The notes: a model not told the origin generated them from the sequence alone. Positions 1 to 9,542 are shown, counted from the first letter of the stretch. The stretch is DNA of 64,000 nucleotides from Ignavibacteriaceae bacterium (GCA_031292455.1 JARLHC010000111.1:1-64000), one strand, 5' to 3'. A program made the numbers and translations.

Positions 1-1169
1 GAATTGTAGTAGCATAGATCCCCGGTTTTATAAAAGATCTTCTCTTCTCCTTCGAAAAAAAGAGTAAAAAATGACTGACGATTTTTTTCAGAGTTTTCCC
101 AATAACCTTTGGTTATTTGATTACCTGCTATACAAAGCTCACCTTTTTCGGATTGAGGAAGTTTTTCAAGTTTATCATTTACGATAATTGCTGTTATACC
201 TTTAAAAGGAGTACCTATCGATATCAGCCCATTGTATGTATTGCCATTCGATTTTTCCGGAGTCCAGGTATATCCGGTACACCATATCGTCGCCTCGGTG
301 GGCCCGTATAAATTGATTATTTCAGAGTTTGGTACACAACCTGCCCATTTTTCAACAAGTAGCTGTTGTGATGCTTCGGCAGTCAGTACACAGTATTTTA
401 TATCAGGAAGTGAGATTCTGTCAAAGAATGGAAGAAGATAGGAAAGAAGTGAAGGGACTAACGTTGCAAAAGTTATATTATGTTTTCGCAAAAGATTTAA
501 TACATAGGTATACTTAACAGATTCCGGAGGTACTGTGAAAATGCATGCACCTATAAGCAATGGTACTAGTGTGCACGCAATCGATACATCGAATGTCAGA
601 TCAAACATTTGCAGAAAGCGGTCAGTACTGTCTAACTTAAAATTGAGCGCAAAAAAAGCATCAATGAAACTGTTAATGTTGCGTAAGTTTATAGGGACTC
701 CTTTGGGAAGCCCTGTACTCCCGGAGGTAAACAAAATATATAAAGTCTCATCAGGCAAACGTTCCGCAGCAAATAATTCATGGGTTTCTGATACTTTTTC
801 AGCGCTTAATATATATTCCACTTTGTTCAGATCCATGCATTCTGCTGTTTTAATTCGGTCTTTGCTGGATAATACAACGCTTATATCTGCCTGTTCAATA
901 ATTGTACTGTTTCTGTCAACTGGATTTTTAAAATGAAGAGGTACAAATGTAAAACCACTTAGCCAGACTGCATAAATTGAAGCATAAGTTTCGATATCGT
1001 TATATGTAACTATGCCTGCATTTTTACTTTTTCTATCGGTACTCATTAAAAGTGATTGAACTTCAGATACTTTATTTCTAAAATCATTATAGGTATAGAA
1101 TTTACCATCTATACAAAAGGCATTCCTTTCACTGTTAATTTTAAAAGAATTTATTATTGAATTTAGCAT
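1..1169 (-). CDS. AMP-dependent acyl/amino-acid adenylating enzyme (DltA-like), cut by the window edge
   Basis: The minus strand is open from an ATG at 1169 to the window edge, giving about 389 residues without the C-terminal part. The AMP-binding P-loop (GSTGLPKGVP) lies near residues 149-158, and the adenylation core motif NLYGPTEAT near 286-294. Family members activate a carboxylic acid with ATP and load it on CoA or a carrier protein. The small N-terminal region and the GPTEAT motif resemble DltA or stand-alone NRPS adenylation domains more than fatty acyl-CoA ligases. Such families usually have about 500 residues, so roughly 110 are missing. No carrier protein is adjacent inside the window; the nearest visible one is at 33127. 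The substrate cannot be told. Family assignment is firm, DltA-likeness is an inference. Confidence 0.85.
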   Translation of the reverse strand, partial: MLNSIINSFKINSERNAFCIDGKFYTYNDFRNKVSEVQSLLMSTDRKSKNAGIVTYNDIETYASIYAVWLSGFTFVPLHFKNPVDRNSTIIEQADISVVLSSKDRIKTAECMDLNKVEYILSAEKVSETHELFAAERLPDETLYILFTSGSTGLPKGVPINLRNINSFIDAFFALNFKLDSTDRFLQMFDLTFDVSIACTLVPLLIGACIFTVPPESVKYTYVLNLLRKHNITFATLVPSLLSYLLPFFDRISLPDIKYCVLTAEASQQLLVEKWAGCVPNSEIINLYGPTEATIWCTGYTWTPEKSNGNTYNGLISIGTPFKGITAIIVNDKLEKLPQSEKGELCIAGNQITKGYWENSEKNRQSFFTLFFEGEEKIFYKTGDLCYYN

Positions 1170-1303
1170 ATTTCTTTGTTGTAATAGGTAAAGAGCACTT
1201 CCAAAATCGTGGTGAAAAAATACATAAACGTCTGTGTTTTAACAAATATAGCTCAGCTGTCCGTGGCTGAATTGGGGGATTTATGAAAGAGGAATATCAA
1301 TGA

Positions 1304-2536
1304 TTATAAATACTGACCTTTGGCAACCATAAAGCTCCAGTAAATAATATAAAATATCGATGTAAGATACATTTGAACTGTAACTATTCTTACCAATAAT
1401 TTATTTTCTTTTAGCTCCGTGCTGAATATCAGGAAGAAAAATGGTATGCAAAGGAATATATGTATTGCTCCTACAATTGTACTGATTGAGAATACTGTAG
1501 CAAATCCCAGTATTGCATATTTTAAGAAAGAACTGAAACTGTTCTCATTTTTCAAAATTATCATTATCAGGGATACAACACCAAGTATAATTAAAACTAA
1601 CATATTTATTTGATAAGGGAAAAAGAAAAACCTGTGAATTTGAATTGATAATTGTGCGGCCAGGCCTGTCGATACTTCCGGACCATTAGATTGTGAATGG
1701 AGCGGAATTGAAAAATAAAACATCGGGATAATAAATAGCAGCGGCAGATATTCAAATTTCAGTACTTTTTTAAATTTATATAATGCTAAAAATATCCCTG
1801 CAAATCCAATATTTGCTAAAAAAGCATTTAAATGTTCAAAGCTTGACTTCAGTGTATGATGCTCAAAATTAGGGTGTGTCAAACCTCCCCACTGATAAAA
1901 AAGGGCTAAAGCTGGTAATAAAAAAATTACTTTTAACAATAGTTTATTAAAAAAGTCCTTTTTACTTATTTCCTTTTTGTATAATTGCATAATTTCATTC
2001 AAAAAAAGTGCAAATATTACTACTAACATCCATTGCTGGCTTAAAATAGCCAGCCCGAAAAACAAATGAGATATTATTTGCCTGTACTTGAAATTGCTGA
2101 AAAAGTAATAGTAAATCCCGATTATTGTAAATAATAATCCGTAATTAAACATATAATAAGTAAAGGAACTCACTATAAGATAGGGATTGGAAATAATAAG
2201 TAAGACTAATAAAAGCGGGTCAAACTTTAAGTGCTGCGCTATTTTATATATAAAAAAACAAAGTATTATCAGTATTAAATAATTCAATAATCTTAAAACA
2301 TATATTGTCCCGTTTATTTTATAAACAACACTTCCCAATATATACGGTAGAGGAGTATAAGCACTTGAATAGGTTGTATGATTATTGATTATTTGAGAAA
2401 ATGATATATTCTGAGTATTCGGATAATGAAAAAATAATTCATCTCCGCAAATTGGAGTAAAAAATATTGCGACAAAACAATATAAGAGTAGAAGAAATAT
2501 AGGAATATGGATTAATCTGAATTTATACCTTTCCAT
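1304..2536 (-). CDS. Polytopic membrane protein, probable GT-C type glycosyltransferase
   Basis: 410 residues with about ten or eleven hydrophobic segments. After the first transmembrane helix comes an acidic pair in CGDELFF (D32, E33), followed by a loop containing YTPLPYILGS. An Asp/Glu pair in the first periplasmic loop is typical of GT-C enzymes (GT39/ArnT/PMT-like) that use lipid-linked sugar donors. The gene is on the minus strand, as is the adenylating enzyme to its left, with 134 bp between them. Proximity to a polysaccharide locus fits addition of a side sugar on the periplasmic side. An unspecialised hypothetical membrane protein remains possible because no full domain signature is visible. 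Confidence 0.55.
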   Translation of the reverse strand: MERYKFRLIHIPIFLLLLYCFVAIFFTPICGDELFFHYPNTQNISFSQIINNHTTYSSAYTPLPYILGSVVYKINGTIYVLRLLNYLILIILCFFIYKIAQHLKFDPLLLVLLIISNPYLIVSSFTYYMFNYGLLFTIIGIYYYFFSNFKYRQIISHLFFGLAILSQQWMLVVIFALFLNEIMQLYKKEISKKDFFNKLLLKVIFLLPALALFYQWGGLTHPNFEHHTLKSSFEHLNAFLANIGFAGIFLALYKFKKVLKFEYLPLLFIIPMFYFSIPLHSQSNGPEVSTGLAAQLSIQIHRFFFFPYQINMLVLIILGVVSLIMIILKNENSFSSFLKYAILGFATVFSISTIVGAIHIFLCIPFFFLIFSTELKENKLLVRIVTVQMYLTSIFYIIYWSFMVAKGQYL

Positions 2537-3258
2537 AACTCGTTTTCCTCTAAATATTTAACAATATTTATAGCCCAAACTAGAATGGAACAAAGTCTTT
2601 AAATGACTTATAAAGTCTAAAGGAATGATAATATTACAGGAGCAGGGGGAATCAAGCTTAGAAATAATTATAAAATCTATCTCGATCTTAAAACAAATAT
2701 TCCCAACCGATATTTAGTCCTATAATTACAAATTAGTTAATTGAATCCTGAAAGGCAAACTCTTTTAACTTATTATGTGTTAATATTTATTGGTATTGTA
2801 ACCCATTCTTTATTAAATTTCTTGCTTAAATAATAAAAAAACAAGGTTTTAGTACTGAATTTTTGCATGAATTATTTTACCCCTTCTTTGTTATTATTAT
2901 TTAATGGAATATCTGATTTATTTAGTAGCATTTAAAGATAATAAAACTGTTTTGTAGGATTTAAGTGCGTGAATTTGAACCATATTTATTCAAACAAACA
3001 ACACTCGTTTTTGCCCTCTGCAGTATAATCTTGAATATTAGTTTGTATTCTTATTTAAGGATCTTCGATAAAGTATATTAATTCCGGAAAATTACATTTT
3101 CACTTTATCTGCTGTGAGAATATATTTTGGAAGACTTGACATCAATCTGAAATGTGACTCACGAAGCGAAGCTATACTTATTCTTTAGTCCATTCTCTCC
3201 CGATTCTATTTGAACAAACTTATATGTTGTCTTAATCACTTTTACCCCTGGAATAAAA
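2537..3258. other. Divergent intergenic region, 722 bp, AT-rich
   Basis: This gap separates the minus-strand membrane protein gene from the first plus-strand gene of the polysaccharide locus. I find no convincing open reading frame on either strand. It should hold promoters for both directions. The only notable element is the GC-richer motif at 3151-3191, which recurs upstream of 8098. Confidence 0.6.
3151..3191 (+). promoter_or_regulatory. Repeated upstream element, copy 1 (GTGAnTCAC - GCGAAGCT)
   Basis: A short palindrome GTGACTCAC is followed by GAAGCGAAGCT and, after a few bases, TCTTTAGT. Nearly the same order of blocks is found at 8021-8083. It lies about 70-110 bp upstream of the first gene of this plus-strand run. 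Conservation between two otherwise unlike intergenic regions suggests a regulator site or a leader-RNA element. Its function is unknown. Confidence 0.45.
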
Positions 3259-4395
3259 TTGAACTTAAACAGGCTTAGTTCTACCAAACGAATTTTAATC
3301 AGGAATTTGTCAAATATTCCCGGATGGCGTACAAACCGGAAAATTGTTGTGATCGAATCAGATGACTGGGGTGCCATCCGTATGACATCAAAGGATGTTT
3401 TCAATAATCTTGTTAAGGCAGGTGTGCCGATTTCAGATTGCCGTTATAATAATAACGATTCGTTGGCAGGTGAAAATGATCTCACCTCTTTGTTTGAAGT
3501 GCTTCGATCAGTCAAAGATAAAAATAATAATAATGCAGTGTTTACGGCGGTTAGTGTTGTGGCTAATCCGGATTTTGAAAAAATTGAACAAAATGGTTAT
3601 AGTAAATATTTCTGGGAGCCATTTACCGAAACGCTTAAAAGATATCCCGGTCATTCTAAATCTTTCGATTTGTGGAAAGAAGGAATTAAAAATAGGCTGT
3701 TTATCCCCCAGTTCCATGGCAGGGAACACCTGAACGTAACTGCATGGCTGAAAGCACTTAGAAATGGAAATGCCGATACACTCCTGGCCTTTAAAAATCG
3801 TGTCTATGGTATTACCCCTAGGGCTTATTTAAGCAATGTCAGTTACCAGGCGGCCTTTGATATTGAAGATATTTCTGAGATCGTTTACCATAAAGAAGTT
3901 ATCCGTGAAGGACTCGGATTATTTGAGAATCTTTTCGGATATAAAGCCCGGTACTTTATTCCTACAAACGGACCTTTTAATAATCAGCTTGAAAAGGTTG
4001 CCTCTGAATGCGGTGTAAAATATATCGGCACGTCTAAAATCCAGTTGGAACCGATAGGTAATAATAAAACACGGAAAGTCTTTCATAGAATTGGTCAAAA
4101 AAACAGGTTCGGCCAGACTTATATTACAAGAAATTGCTTTTTTGAACCTACTGATAAAAGTAAAAACTGGATAGATAGCTGCTTAAAAGAAATTGAAATT
4201 GCATTTCGTTGGGGTAAGCCCGCTGTTATTAGCTCCCATCGGGTTAATTATATCGGATATATCAATCCGTCTAACCGTGCTGATGGATTGAAACAACTAA
4301 AAATATTTCTTGATGAGATTTTGAAACACTGGAATGACGTTGAGTTTTTAACTACTGACCAGTTGGGTGATTTAATTACGAAATCTGATAGTTGA
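3259..4395 (+). CDS. Putative polysaccharide deacetylase (CE4/NodB-like), copy 1 of 3
   Basis: 378 residues. A conserved block VVIESDDWGAIRM (D35, D36) and a block QFHGREHLN (H153, H157) lie at the spacing expected of CE4 motifs 1 and 2, where an Asp pair and an HxxxH pair bind a metal; a late block ISSHRVNYIG is also shared. From this I infer a metal-dependent deacetylase-like enzyme acting on an N-acetyl sugar; the family assignment is not certain. There is no signal peptide, so it is probably cytoplasmic. It starts with TTG at 3259: the frame is closed by a TGA at 3211-3213 and no ATG lies between. The next gene, a close paralogue, overlaps it by 4 bp. Confidence 0.65.
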   Translation: MNLNRLSSTKRILIRNLSNIPGWRTNRKIVVIESDDWGAIRMTSKDVFNNLVKAGVPISDCRYNNNDSLAGENDLTSLFEVLRSVKDKNNNNAVFTAVSVVANPDFEKIEQNGYSKYFWEPFTETLKRYPGHSKSFDLWKEGIKNRLFIPQFHGREHLNVTAWLKALRNGNADTLLAFKNRVYGITPRAYLSNVSYQAAFDIEDISEIVYHKEVIREGLGLFENLFGYKARYFIPTNGPFNNQLEKVASECGVKYIGTSKIQLEPIGNNKTRKVFHRIGQKNRFGQTYITRNCFFEPTDKSKNWIDSCLKEIEIAFRWGKPAVISSHRVNYIGYINPSNRADGLKQLKIFLDEILKHWNDVEFLTTDQLGDLITKSDS

Positions 4396-5561
4396 GTGTT
4401 TTGCAAATACCTGAATTAAAAAAAACAGTTCTGAATAAATTTATTAATGTATTTGGCTGGAAAACCAAACGCAGAATTATCGTAATTGAATCCGATGATT
4501 GGGGCAGCATTCGTATGCCTTCTAAAGAAGTATATCAGTCATTGTTGAAAGCAGGCGTCCCCGTGGATCAGGATCCATACAACAGGTATGATTCCCTGGC
4601 AAGTGAATCTGACTTAGCAAATCTGTTCGAAGTATTGTCTGCTTTTAAAGACAGATATGGAAATCATCCTGTCTTTACTGCTAACTGCACTGTGGTTAAT
4701 CCTGATTTTGAAAAAATTAAAAGTTCAGGCTTTCAGGAATATCATTACGAACTCTTTACTGAAACGTTAAAAAAGTATCCTGGTCATGCAAATTCTTTTG
4801 AACTGTGGCAGCAGGGTATTTCACAAAAGCTTTTCTATCCTCAATTCCACGGAAGGGAACACCTTAATATTAATCGATGGATGAATGCACTCAAACAGGA
4901 TTCAAAAATTACTCGGCTGGCTTTTGATATTGGACTTTTTGGCATCAAAACAGAAATGTCACACAATATAAGAAGTAGCTATCTCGCTGCCTTGGATTTC
5001 GATTCCGGTTCAGAAGCCGCTAATCTCAAAATTATTTTAACAGAAGGATTAAATCTGTTTGAACAATTATTCGGGTATAGAGCAGACTCCTTCATCGCAC
5101 CCTGTTATACATGGAGCAGATCGTTTGAACCTGTTTTATTTAATGCGGGAATACGGTATTTAAAAGGGAATTTTATTCAGGCAGAACCGGTCCATTCATC
5201 CGGAAATATTAAATTCAATAAGCTGTACCATTATATAGGACAATCTAACAAATCAGGTCAATATTACTTGATTAGGAATTGTGAATTTGAACCAGGCCAG
5301 AATGAAAATATTGACTGGGTAAATTATTGTCTTTGCAGAATCGATAACGCTTTTAAATGGCAAAAACCCGCTTCAATAAGTACCCATAGACTGAATTATA
5401 TTGGTTTCATTGATCATACAAATACTGACAGGAATTTACCCTTGCTTAAAAACCTTTTCTACGAAATTCTTAAAAGATGGCCGGATGTAGAGTTTATGAC
5501 ATCCAGTCAGTTAGGTAACCTTATCGGCTCAAAAGCAATTGAAATTTTACCTGTTTCCTAA
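4392..5561 (+). CDS. Putative polysaccharide deacetylase (CE4/NodB-like), copy 2 of 3
   Basis: 389 residues, clearly paralogous to its upstream neighbour with the same residue numbering: IVIESDDWGSIRM with D35 and D36, and QFHGREHLN with H153 and H157. The late block ISTHRLNYIG is also retained. Sequence elsewhere has diverged considerably, so this is an old duplication, not a recent one. The TTG start overlaps the TGA stop of the preceding gene, implying translational coupling; another TTG lies three codons later. Predicted to act in the cytoplasm on a sugar precursor or lipid-linked intermediate. The family reading as CE4-like rests on the Asp pair and HxxxH motif. Confidence 0.65.
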   Translation: MSVLQIPELKKTVLNKFINVFGWKTKRRIIVIESDDWGSIRMPSKEVYQSLLKAGVPVDQDPYNRYDSLASESDLANLFEVLSAFKDRYGNHPVFTANCTVVNPDFEKIKSSGFQEYHYELFTETLKKYPGHANSFELWQQGISQKLFYPQFHGREHLNINRWMNALKQDSKITRLAFDIGLFGIKTEMSHNIRSSYLAALDFDSGSEAANLKIILTEGLNLFEQLFGYRADSFIAPCYTWSRSFEPVLFNAGIRYLKGNFIQAEPVHSSGNIKFNKLYHYIGQSNKSGQYYLIRNCEFEPGQNENIDWVNYCLCRIDNAFKWQKPASISTHRLNYIGFIDHTNTDRNLPLLKNLFYEILKRWPDVEFMTSSQLGNLIGSKAIEILPVS

Positions 5562-5574
5562 AGACATACACTAA

Positions 5575-6660
5575 ATGAAAGAAATAAAATCTATTTGTTT
5601 TGTAGCTTCAGGCTTAATGGGAGGTGGCACCGAAAGGGACATGTCAGGTTTGGCAAACTATTATTGCAGCCTGGGAATAAGAGTCGGGATTCTATTGCTA
5701 TTTAAATTGGATCGTTTTTATACGATTGATAAACGCATCGCAATTTACGAACCTGAAATAGATAGGCAAAAGATGAATAAATATATCTATGCTTTAAGGT
5801 TATTCCCATTTATTAGAAAGATTGTAAAAAAAACGAATCCTGATGTGGTTTTCAGTTTCGGCGAGTGGTTTAACCCGTTTGTTCTGTTAGCAACAAGAGG
5901 ATTAAAATATCCCGTATTTGTTTGTGATAGAATGAGCCCTGATTTACAATTTGGGTTGATTCTTGATACGGCTAAAAAGTATTTATATAAAAGAGCTGAT
6001 GGAATTATTGCACAGACCCATTATGCTGCAGATATTATCAGGAAGAGAACCAATGCAAAAAATGTCTCTGTTATTCCGAATCCGTTGAATTTGTTGGATT
6101 ATAAACCATGCGAAAAGAAAAACTATATTGTCTCTCTTGGAAGATTATCAAAGGAAAAGGGGCATAAATATCTAATAAATGCTTTCTCTAAAATCGATAA
6201 CCCTGATTGGTTTCTGCATATAATTGGCGATGGACCCTTGCGCCATGATCTGGAAGATCTGGTTCAACATTTGGGTATTAGTGAAAAGGTAATATTTCAT
6301 GGGCACTTAAAAGATTTTTCTAAAATATTCGCAGAATCGAAGATTTTCGTACTCCCTTCATTATCTGAAGGTTTTCCCAACGCTCTTATTGAAGCAATGT
6401 CAGCATCTCTCGCATGTATAAGTTCCAATTGTGTAGCAGGACCGGGAGATATCATAAATCATGGTGAGAATGGTTTATTGGTTGAACCCGCAAATGTTGA
6501 TGAACTAAGAAAAACATTGAATGATTTAATTGAAGATACGGCACTTCGGATTAAACTTTCTGAAAATGCAAACAAGATTAGGGAAAAATTGAAATATGAA
6601 AAGATCGCAGCCGAATATTTGAAATTTTTATCCTCGGCTCAGCCGGATTCCTCTAATTAG
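5575..6660 (+). CDS. Glycosyltransferase family 4
   Basis: 361 residues with the two-lobed GT-B pattern. The N-terminal glycine-rich loop is GLMGGGTERDMS. The C-terminal domain has VSLGRLSKEKGHKYLI and the donor-site signature EGFPNALIEAM, followed by CVAGPGDII and NGLLV, typical of GT4. It should transfer a nucleotide-activated sugar onto the growing lipid-linked oligosaccharide at the inner face of the membrane. It lies 13 bp after two CE4-like genes. It resembles the GT4 at 28794, sharing SFGE, N-FVL, GLK-PVF, DR--PD and the CVAGP loop, so both probably use similar substrates. The donor sugar cannot be assigned. Confidence 0.88.
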   Translation: MKEIKSICFVASGLMGGGTERDMSGLANYYCSLGIRVGILLLFKLDRFYTIDKRIAIYEPEIDRQKMNKYIYALRLFPFIRKIVKKTNPDVVFSFGEWFNPFVLLATRGLKYPVFVCDRMSPDLQFGLILDTAKKYLYKRADGIIAQTHYAADIIRKRTNAKNVSVIPNPLNLLDYKPCEKKNYIVSLGRLSKEKGHKYLINAFSKIDNPDWFLHIIGDGPLRHDLEDLVQHLGISEKVIFHGHLKDFSKIFAESKIFVLPSLSEGFPNALIEAMSASLACISSNCVAGPGDIINHGENGLLVEPANVDELRKTLNDLIEDTALRIKLSENANKIREKLKYEKIAAEYLKFLSSAQPDSSN

Positions 6661-6678
6661 AAAATAAAATATCTGAAT

Positions 6679-7758
6679 TTAATTGGTTAATATTTTCACT
6701 ATTCTCTTAGCTGTTGACCCATCCCATAGTTCAGGAATGCTCCCTGTCTTTTTCTTGCCGCCCAGAACTTCTATTGCGGCAGATTCAACCTTCTCCATGT
6801 TGGTTCCAATGAGTTGGTTTGTTCCTATTTCTACTGTGCTGGGTCTTTCGGTATTATCCCTGACTGTAATACACTGGACACCCAGGAATGTGGATTCCTC
6901 TTGTATACCTCCGCTGTCAGTAATAATTAATTCGGCATTTTTAGTAAGAGCTAAGAAATCAATATATCCAAGTGGCTCTGTAAAAATTACCCTTTCCGAA
7001 ATTTCATCGTTATTACTGTGTAGCTCTAAATTCTTCCTCGTGCGTGGATGAATAGGGAAAACAATCTTACGGTGCTTTGATAAAACTGAAAGAGTTTTAT
7101 ACAACTGGCTGATAAAAATATCTGAATCTACATTTGCAGGGCGGTGTAGCGTAATAAGAATATAGTTCTCATGCAATTTTAACTTTTCAAAGATTTGAGA
7201 ATTTTCAGCTTTTGGAAGATAATTTACTAAACTGTCTATCATGGTATTCCCGACAAAGAATATCTTTTTTTCATCAGCACCTTCGTGCTTTAAGTTTCTT
7301 AAACCGGCTTTTTCAGATACAAATAAATAATCTGAGATCCTGTCCGTAAGAATCCTGTTTATCTCCTCAGGCATTGTGTTATCAAAACTTCTTAAGCCGG
7401 CTTCAATATGTGCTATCTTTATTCCCATTTTCGCAGCTGTCAGGCTGCACGCAATCGTAGAATTAACATCACCGACAACAATAATAAGATCAGGATTTTC
7501 TTTCTCTAAAACCTTTTCAAATTTTATCATTATACCTGCAGTTTGCTCGGCATGGGTACCCGACCCGACACCAAGATAAAAATCAGGTTTTGGAAGTTCT
7601 AAATCAGTAAAAAATATTTCAGACATTTTCTTATCATAATGCTGGCCGGTATGGCAAATCAGGTGCTTTATTTCAGGGTGGTTAGTAAATTCTTTATGAA
7701 TAGGAGCAATTTTCATGAAATTCGGCCTTGCACCTACAACTGATAGTATCTTTTGCAT
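6679..7758 (-). CDS. wecB: UDP-N-acetylglucosamine 2-epimerase (non-hydrolysing)
   Basis: 359 residues, the usual length for the family. Signature blocks run in order: VGARPNFMKIAP at the N-terminus, CHTGQHYDKKMSEIFF, VVGDVNSTIACSLTA, HIEAGLRSFDNTMPEE, TLHRPANVD and SGGIQEESTFLG. The enzyme interconverts UDP-GlcNAc and UDP-ManNAc, a precursor of ManNAc-derived surface sugars. The ManNAc connection agrees with the WecG/TagA-like transferase at 49369. It is on the opposite strand from the rest of the locus and converges on the GT4 gene with only 18 bp between stops and no clear terminator. Divergent promoters shared with the flippase gene should lie in 7759-8097. Confidence 0.95.
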   Translation of the reverse strand: MQKILSVVGARPNFMKIAPIHKEFTNHPEIKHLICHTGQHYDKKMSEIFFTDLELPKPDFYLGVGSGTHAEQTAGIMIKFEKVLEKENPDLIIVVGDVNSTIACSLTAAKMGIKIAHIEAGLRSFDNTMPEEINRILTDRISDYLFVSEKAGLRNLKHEGADEKKIFFVGNTMIDSLVNYLPKAENSQIFEKLKLHENYILITLHRPANVDSDIFISQLYKTLSVLSKHRKIVFPIHPRTRKNLELHSNNDEISERVIFTEPLGYIDFLALTKNAELIITDSGGIQEESTFLGVQCITVRDNTERPSTVEIGTNQLIGTNMEKVESAAIEVLGGKKKTGSIPELWDGSTAKRIVKILTN

Positions 7759-8097
7759 ATAATTATTATAAAAAAATAAAGCTAAATTAAGCTATTATAC
7801 CATTCCATGAAAGAAAAATTCACCAAAAATTATAAAATCCTTAATTATATCAATTTCACATGTTTCTTAGGTTTATTCTACATTTTAGATTACTTTTAAA
7901 GATTAATTAAGGTTAATTATTCTCATTAAAATTGATCATATTTCAATAAGAGGGAAGATATCTATTACGGTTCAATTACCTCTCAGTCGGATTATGAAAA
8001 TGAACTTAATTTAAATTATTAATGTGATTCACGGGGCGAAGCTGTGTCTATTTTCTATTAATAGGGCGATAAATTCTTTAGTACATAAATCCCAACA
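7759..8097. other. Divergent promoter region between wecB and the flippase gene
   Basis: This 339-bp AT-rich region has no open reading frame that I would defend. It should contain the start signals for the minus-strand epimerase gene and for the long plus-strand operon that begins at 8098. Its right part carries the second copy of the GTGAnTCAC / GCGAAGCT element. Confidence 0.6.
8021..8083 (+). promoter_or_regulatory. Repeated upstream element, copy 2 (GTGAnTCAC - GCGAAGCT)
   Basis: Blocks in order are AATGTGATTCACG, GGGCGAAGCT, and after an insertion of about 24 bases TTCTTTAGTAC. The same blocks, with a C instead of T at the palindrome centre, occur at 3151-3191. The element begins 77 bp before the flippase start. 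In this copy CAC and GTG flank GGC-GAA-GCT, so a small imperfect hairpin could form in RNA. A protein-binding site or antitermination leader element are both possible. Confidence 0.45.
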
Positions 8098-9534
8098 ATG
8101 AGCCTAAAACAAAAAACTGTTAGCGCCTTAATATGGAGCTTGATTGATAATATTGCCAATTTGGGGATAAATTTTGTAATAGGTATTATCTTGGCACGTT
8201 TGCTTTCTCCGCATGAGTTTGGGCTGATTGGAATGATTACTATATTCCTGGCTGTGGCTCAGACCTTTATAACAGGTGGTTTTGGCCAGGCATTGATCCG
8301 CAAAAGCAATTGTACGCAAGCCGATTATTCTACCGTCTTTTTATTTAATCTGGTTGTCAGTGTTTTCCTTTTTCTGGTATTATTCTTCTCAGCCGGTACA
8401 ATAAGTGCTTTTTTCAATGAACCTAAATTAAGTTTGCTTATAAGGGTATTGGCTACCGGTCTCATAATCAATGCTCTTTCAATTATTCAAAAGACTATTC
8501 TTACAAAACGCCTTGATTTTAAATTACAGACCCGTATTTCAATTATAGCTTCCGTTATTTCAGGAATTATAGCAATTGTATTAGCCCTCTATGGTTTTGG
8601 TGTATGGAGCCTCGTAGTAAGAATATTAATTTCATTTGTATTGAACTCATTCTTGTTATGGTATTGGAATACCTGGCGTCCCTTATTTCTATTTGATAAA
8701 AAATCCTTTAATGAACTTTTCTCTTTCGGCGGTAAGATATTATTAAGTGGACTGATTGATACCATATACCAGAATATATACTATGTCGTAATTGGAAAAT
8801 ACTTCCATGCTGATCAGTTAGGCTATTATACCCGGGCCGATCAGTTCCAGGCATTGCCATCTCAAAATATGCAGGGAGTGATAGGACGGGTTAGTTATCC
8901 GATTTTAGCAACAATTCAGCATGATATCCCTGCGTTAAAATCGGCATATATTAAGTTGATAAAAAGTACAATGTTGATTAGTTTTGTCCTTATGATTGGA
9001 ATGGCTGCAGTTGCTAAATCTATGATAGTGGCTTTGATCGGCATAAAATGGCTTCCATCAGTAGCATATCTTCAGTTACTTTGTTTTGTAGGCATGTTTA
9101 TTCCGTTGCATGCACTTAATCTGAATATGTTGGAAATCCAGGGCCGCAGCGATTTGTTCCTCCGGTTAGAAATAATTAAAAAAATTCTTGCAGTTCCTGC
9201 TATCATCATCGGAATTTTCATCGGAATTAAAGGAATGATAGTCGGTATGTTCATCAATACTTTAATAGCATATTATCTCAATAGCTATTGGTCCGGAAAA
9301 TTTATTGGCTATTCATTCTTTAATCAAATTAAAGATTTACTTCCGGCTTTTCTTATAGCCGTAATCGTAAGTGGTTTGGTATTCCTTTTAGGTATCCTTG
9401 TCAATTTATCCCCCATTGTGGTTTTCTCTTTACAAATTTCATTAGGGGTCTTATTGACAATTGGAATTTGTGAATTTATTAAATTTGAAGACTATTTCTA
9501 TATCAAACAGATTATTGTCGAAAAAATATGGTAA
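8098..9534 (+). CDS. wzx: Lipid-linked oligosaccharide flippase (Wzx/MOP superfamily)
   Basis: 478 residues and about 12-14 hydrophobic helices. The N-terminus, with QKTVSALIWSLIDN followed by GIILARLLSPHEFGLIGM, is typical of the WzxC/TuaB group of polysaccharide flippases, as is the block KYFHADQLGYYTRADQFQ in the central loop. The protein should move undecaprenyl-pyrophosphate-linked repeat units to the periplasmic face. It heads the long plus-strand gene run and is the only flippase visible in the window. The ATG start has no strong Shine-Dalgarno, as is common in this group of bacteria. The upstream element at 8021 probably belongs to its leader. Confidence 0.92.
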   Translation: MSLKQKTVSALIWSLIDNIANLGINFVIGIILARLLSPHEFGLIGMITIFLAVAQTFITGGFGQALIRKSNCTQADYSTVFLFNLVVSVFLFLVLFFSAGTISAFFNEPKLSLLIRVLATGLIINALSIIQKTILTKRLDFKLQTRISIIASVISGIIAIVLALYGFGVWSLVVRILISFVLNSFLLWYWNTWRPLFLFDKKSFNELFSFGGKILLSGLIDTIYQNIYYVVIGKYFHADQLGYYTRADQFQALPSQNMQGVIGRVSYPILATIQHDIPALKSAYIKLIKSTMLISFVLMIGMAAVAKSMIVALIGIKWLPSVAYLQLLCFVGMFIPLHALNLNMLEIQGRSDLFLRLEIIKKILAVPAIIIGIFIGIKGMIVGMFINTLIAYYLNSYWSGKFIGYSFFNQIKDLLPAFLIAVIVSGLVFLLGILVNLSPIVVFSLQISLGVLLTIGICEFIKFEDYFYIKQIIVEKIW

Positions 9535-9542
9535 TTAAATAA

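Noticed and set aside
535-936. A 133-residue open frame on the plus strand
   Set aside because: It is antisense to the AMP-binding enzyme, whose motifs (GSTGLPKG, GPTEAT) on the minus strand are clear.
3151-8083. Reading the repeated element as a JUMPstart/ops site
   Set aside because: The GCGAAGC block is only loosely like the ops consensus GGCGGTAGC and no NusG/RfaH-like gene is in the window, so I keep it as an unnamed element.
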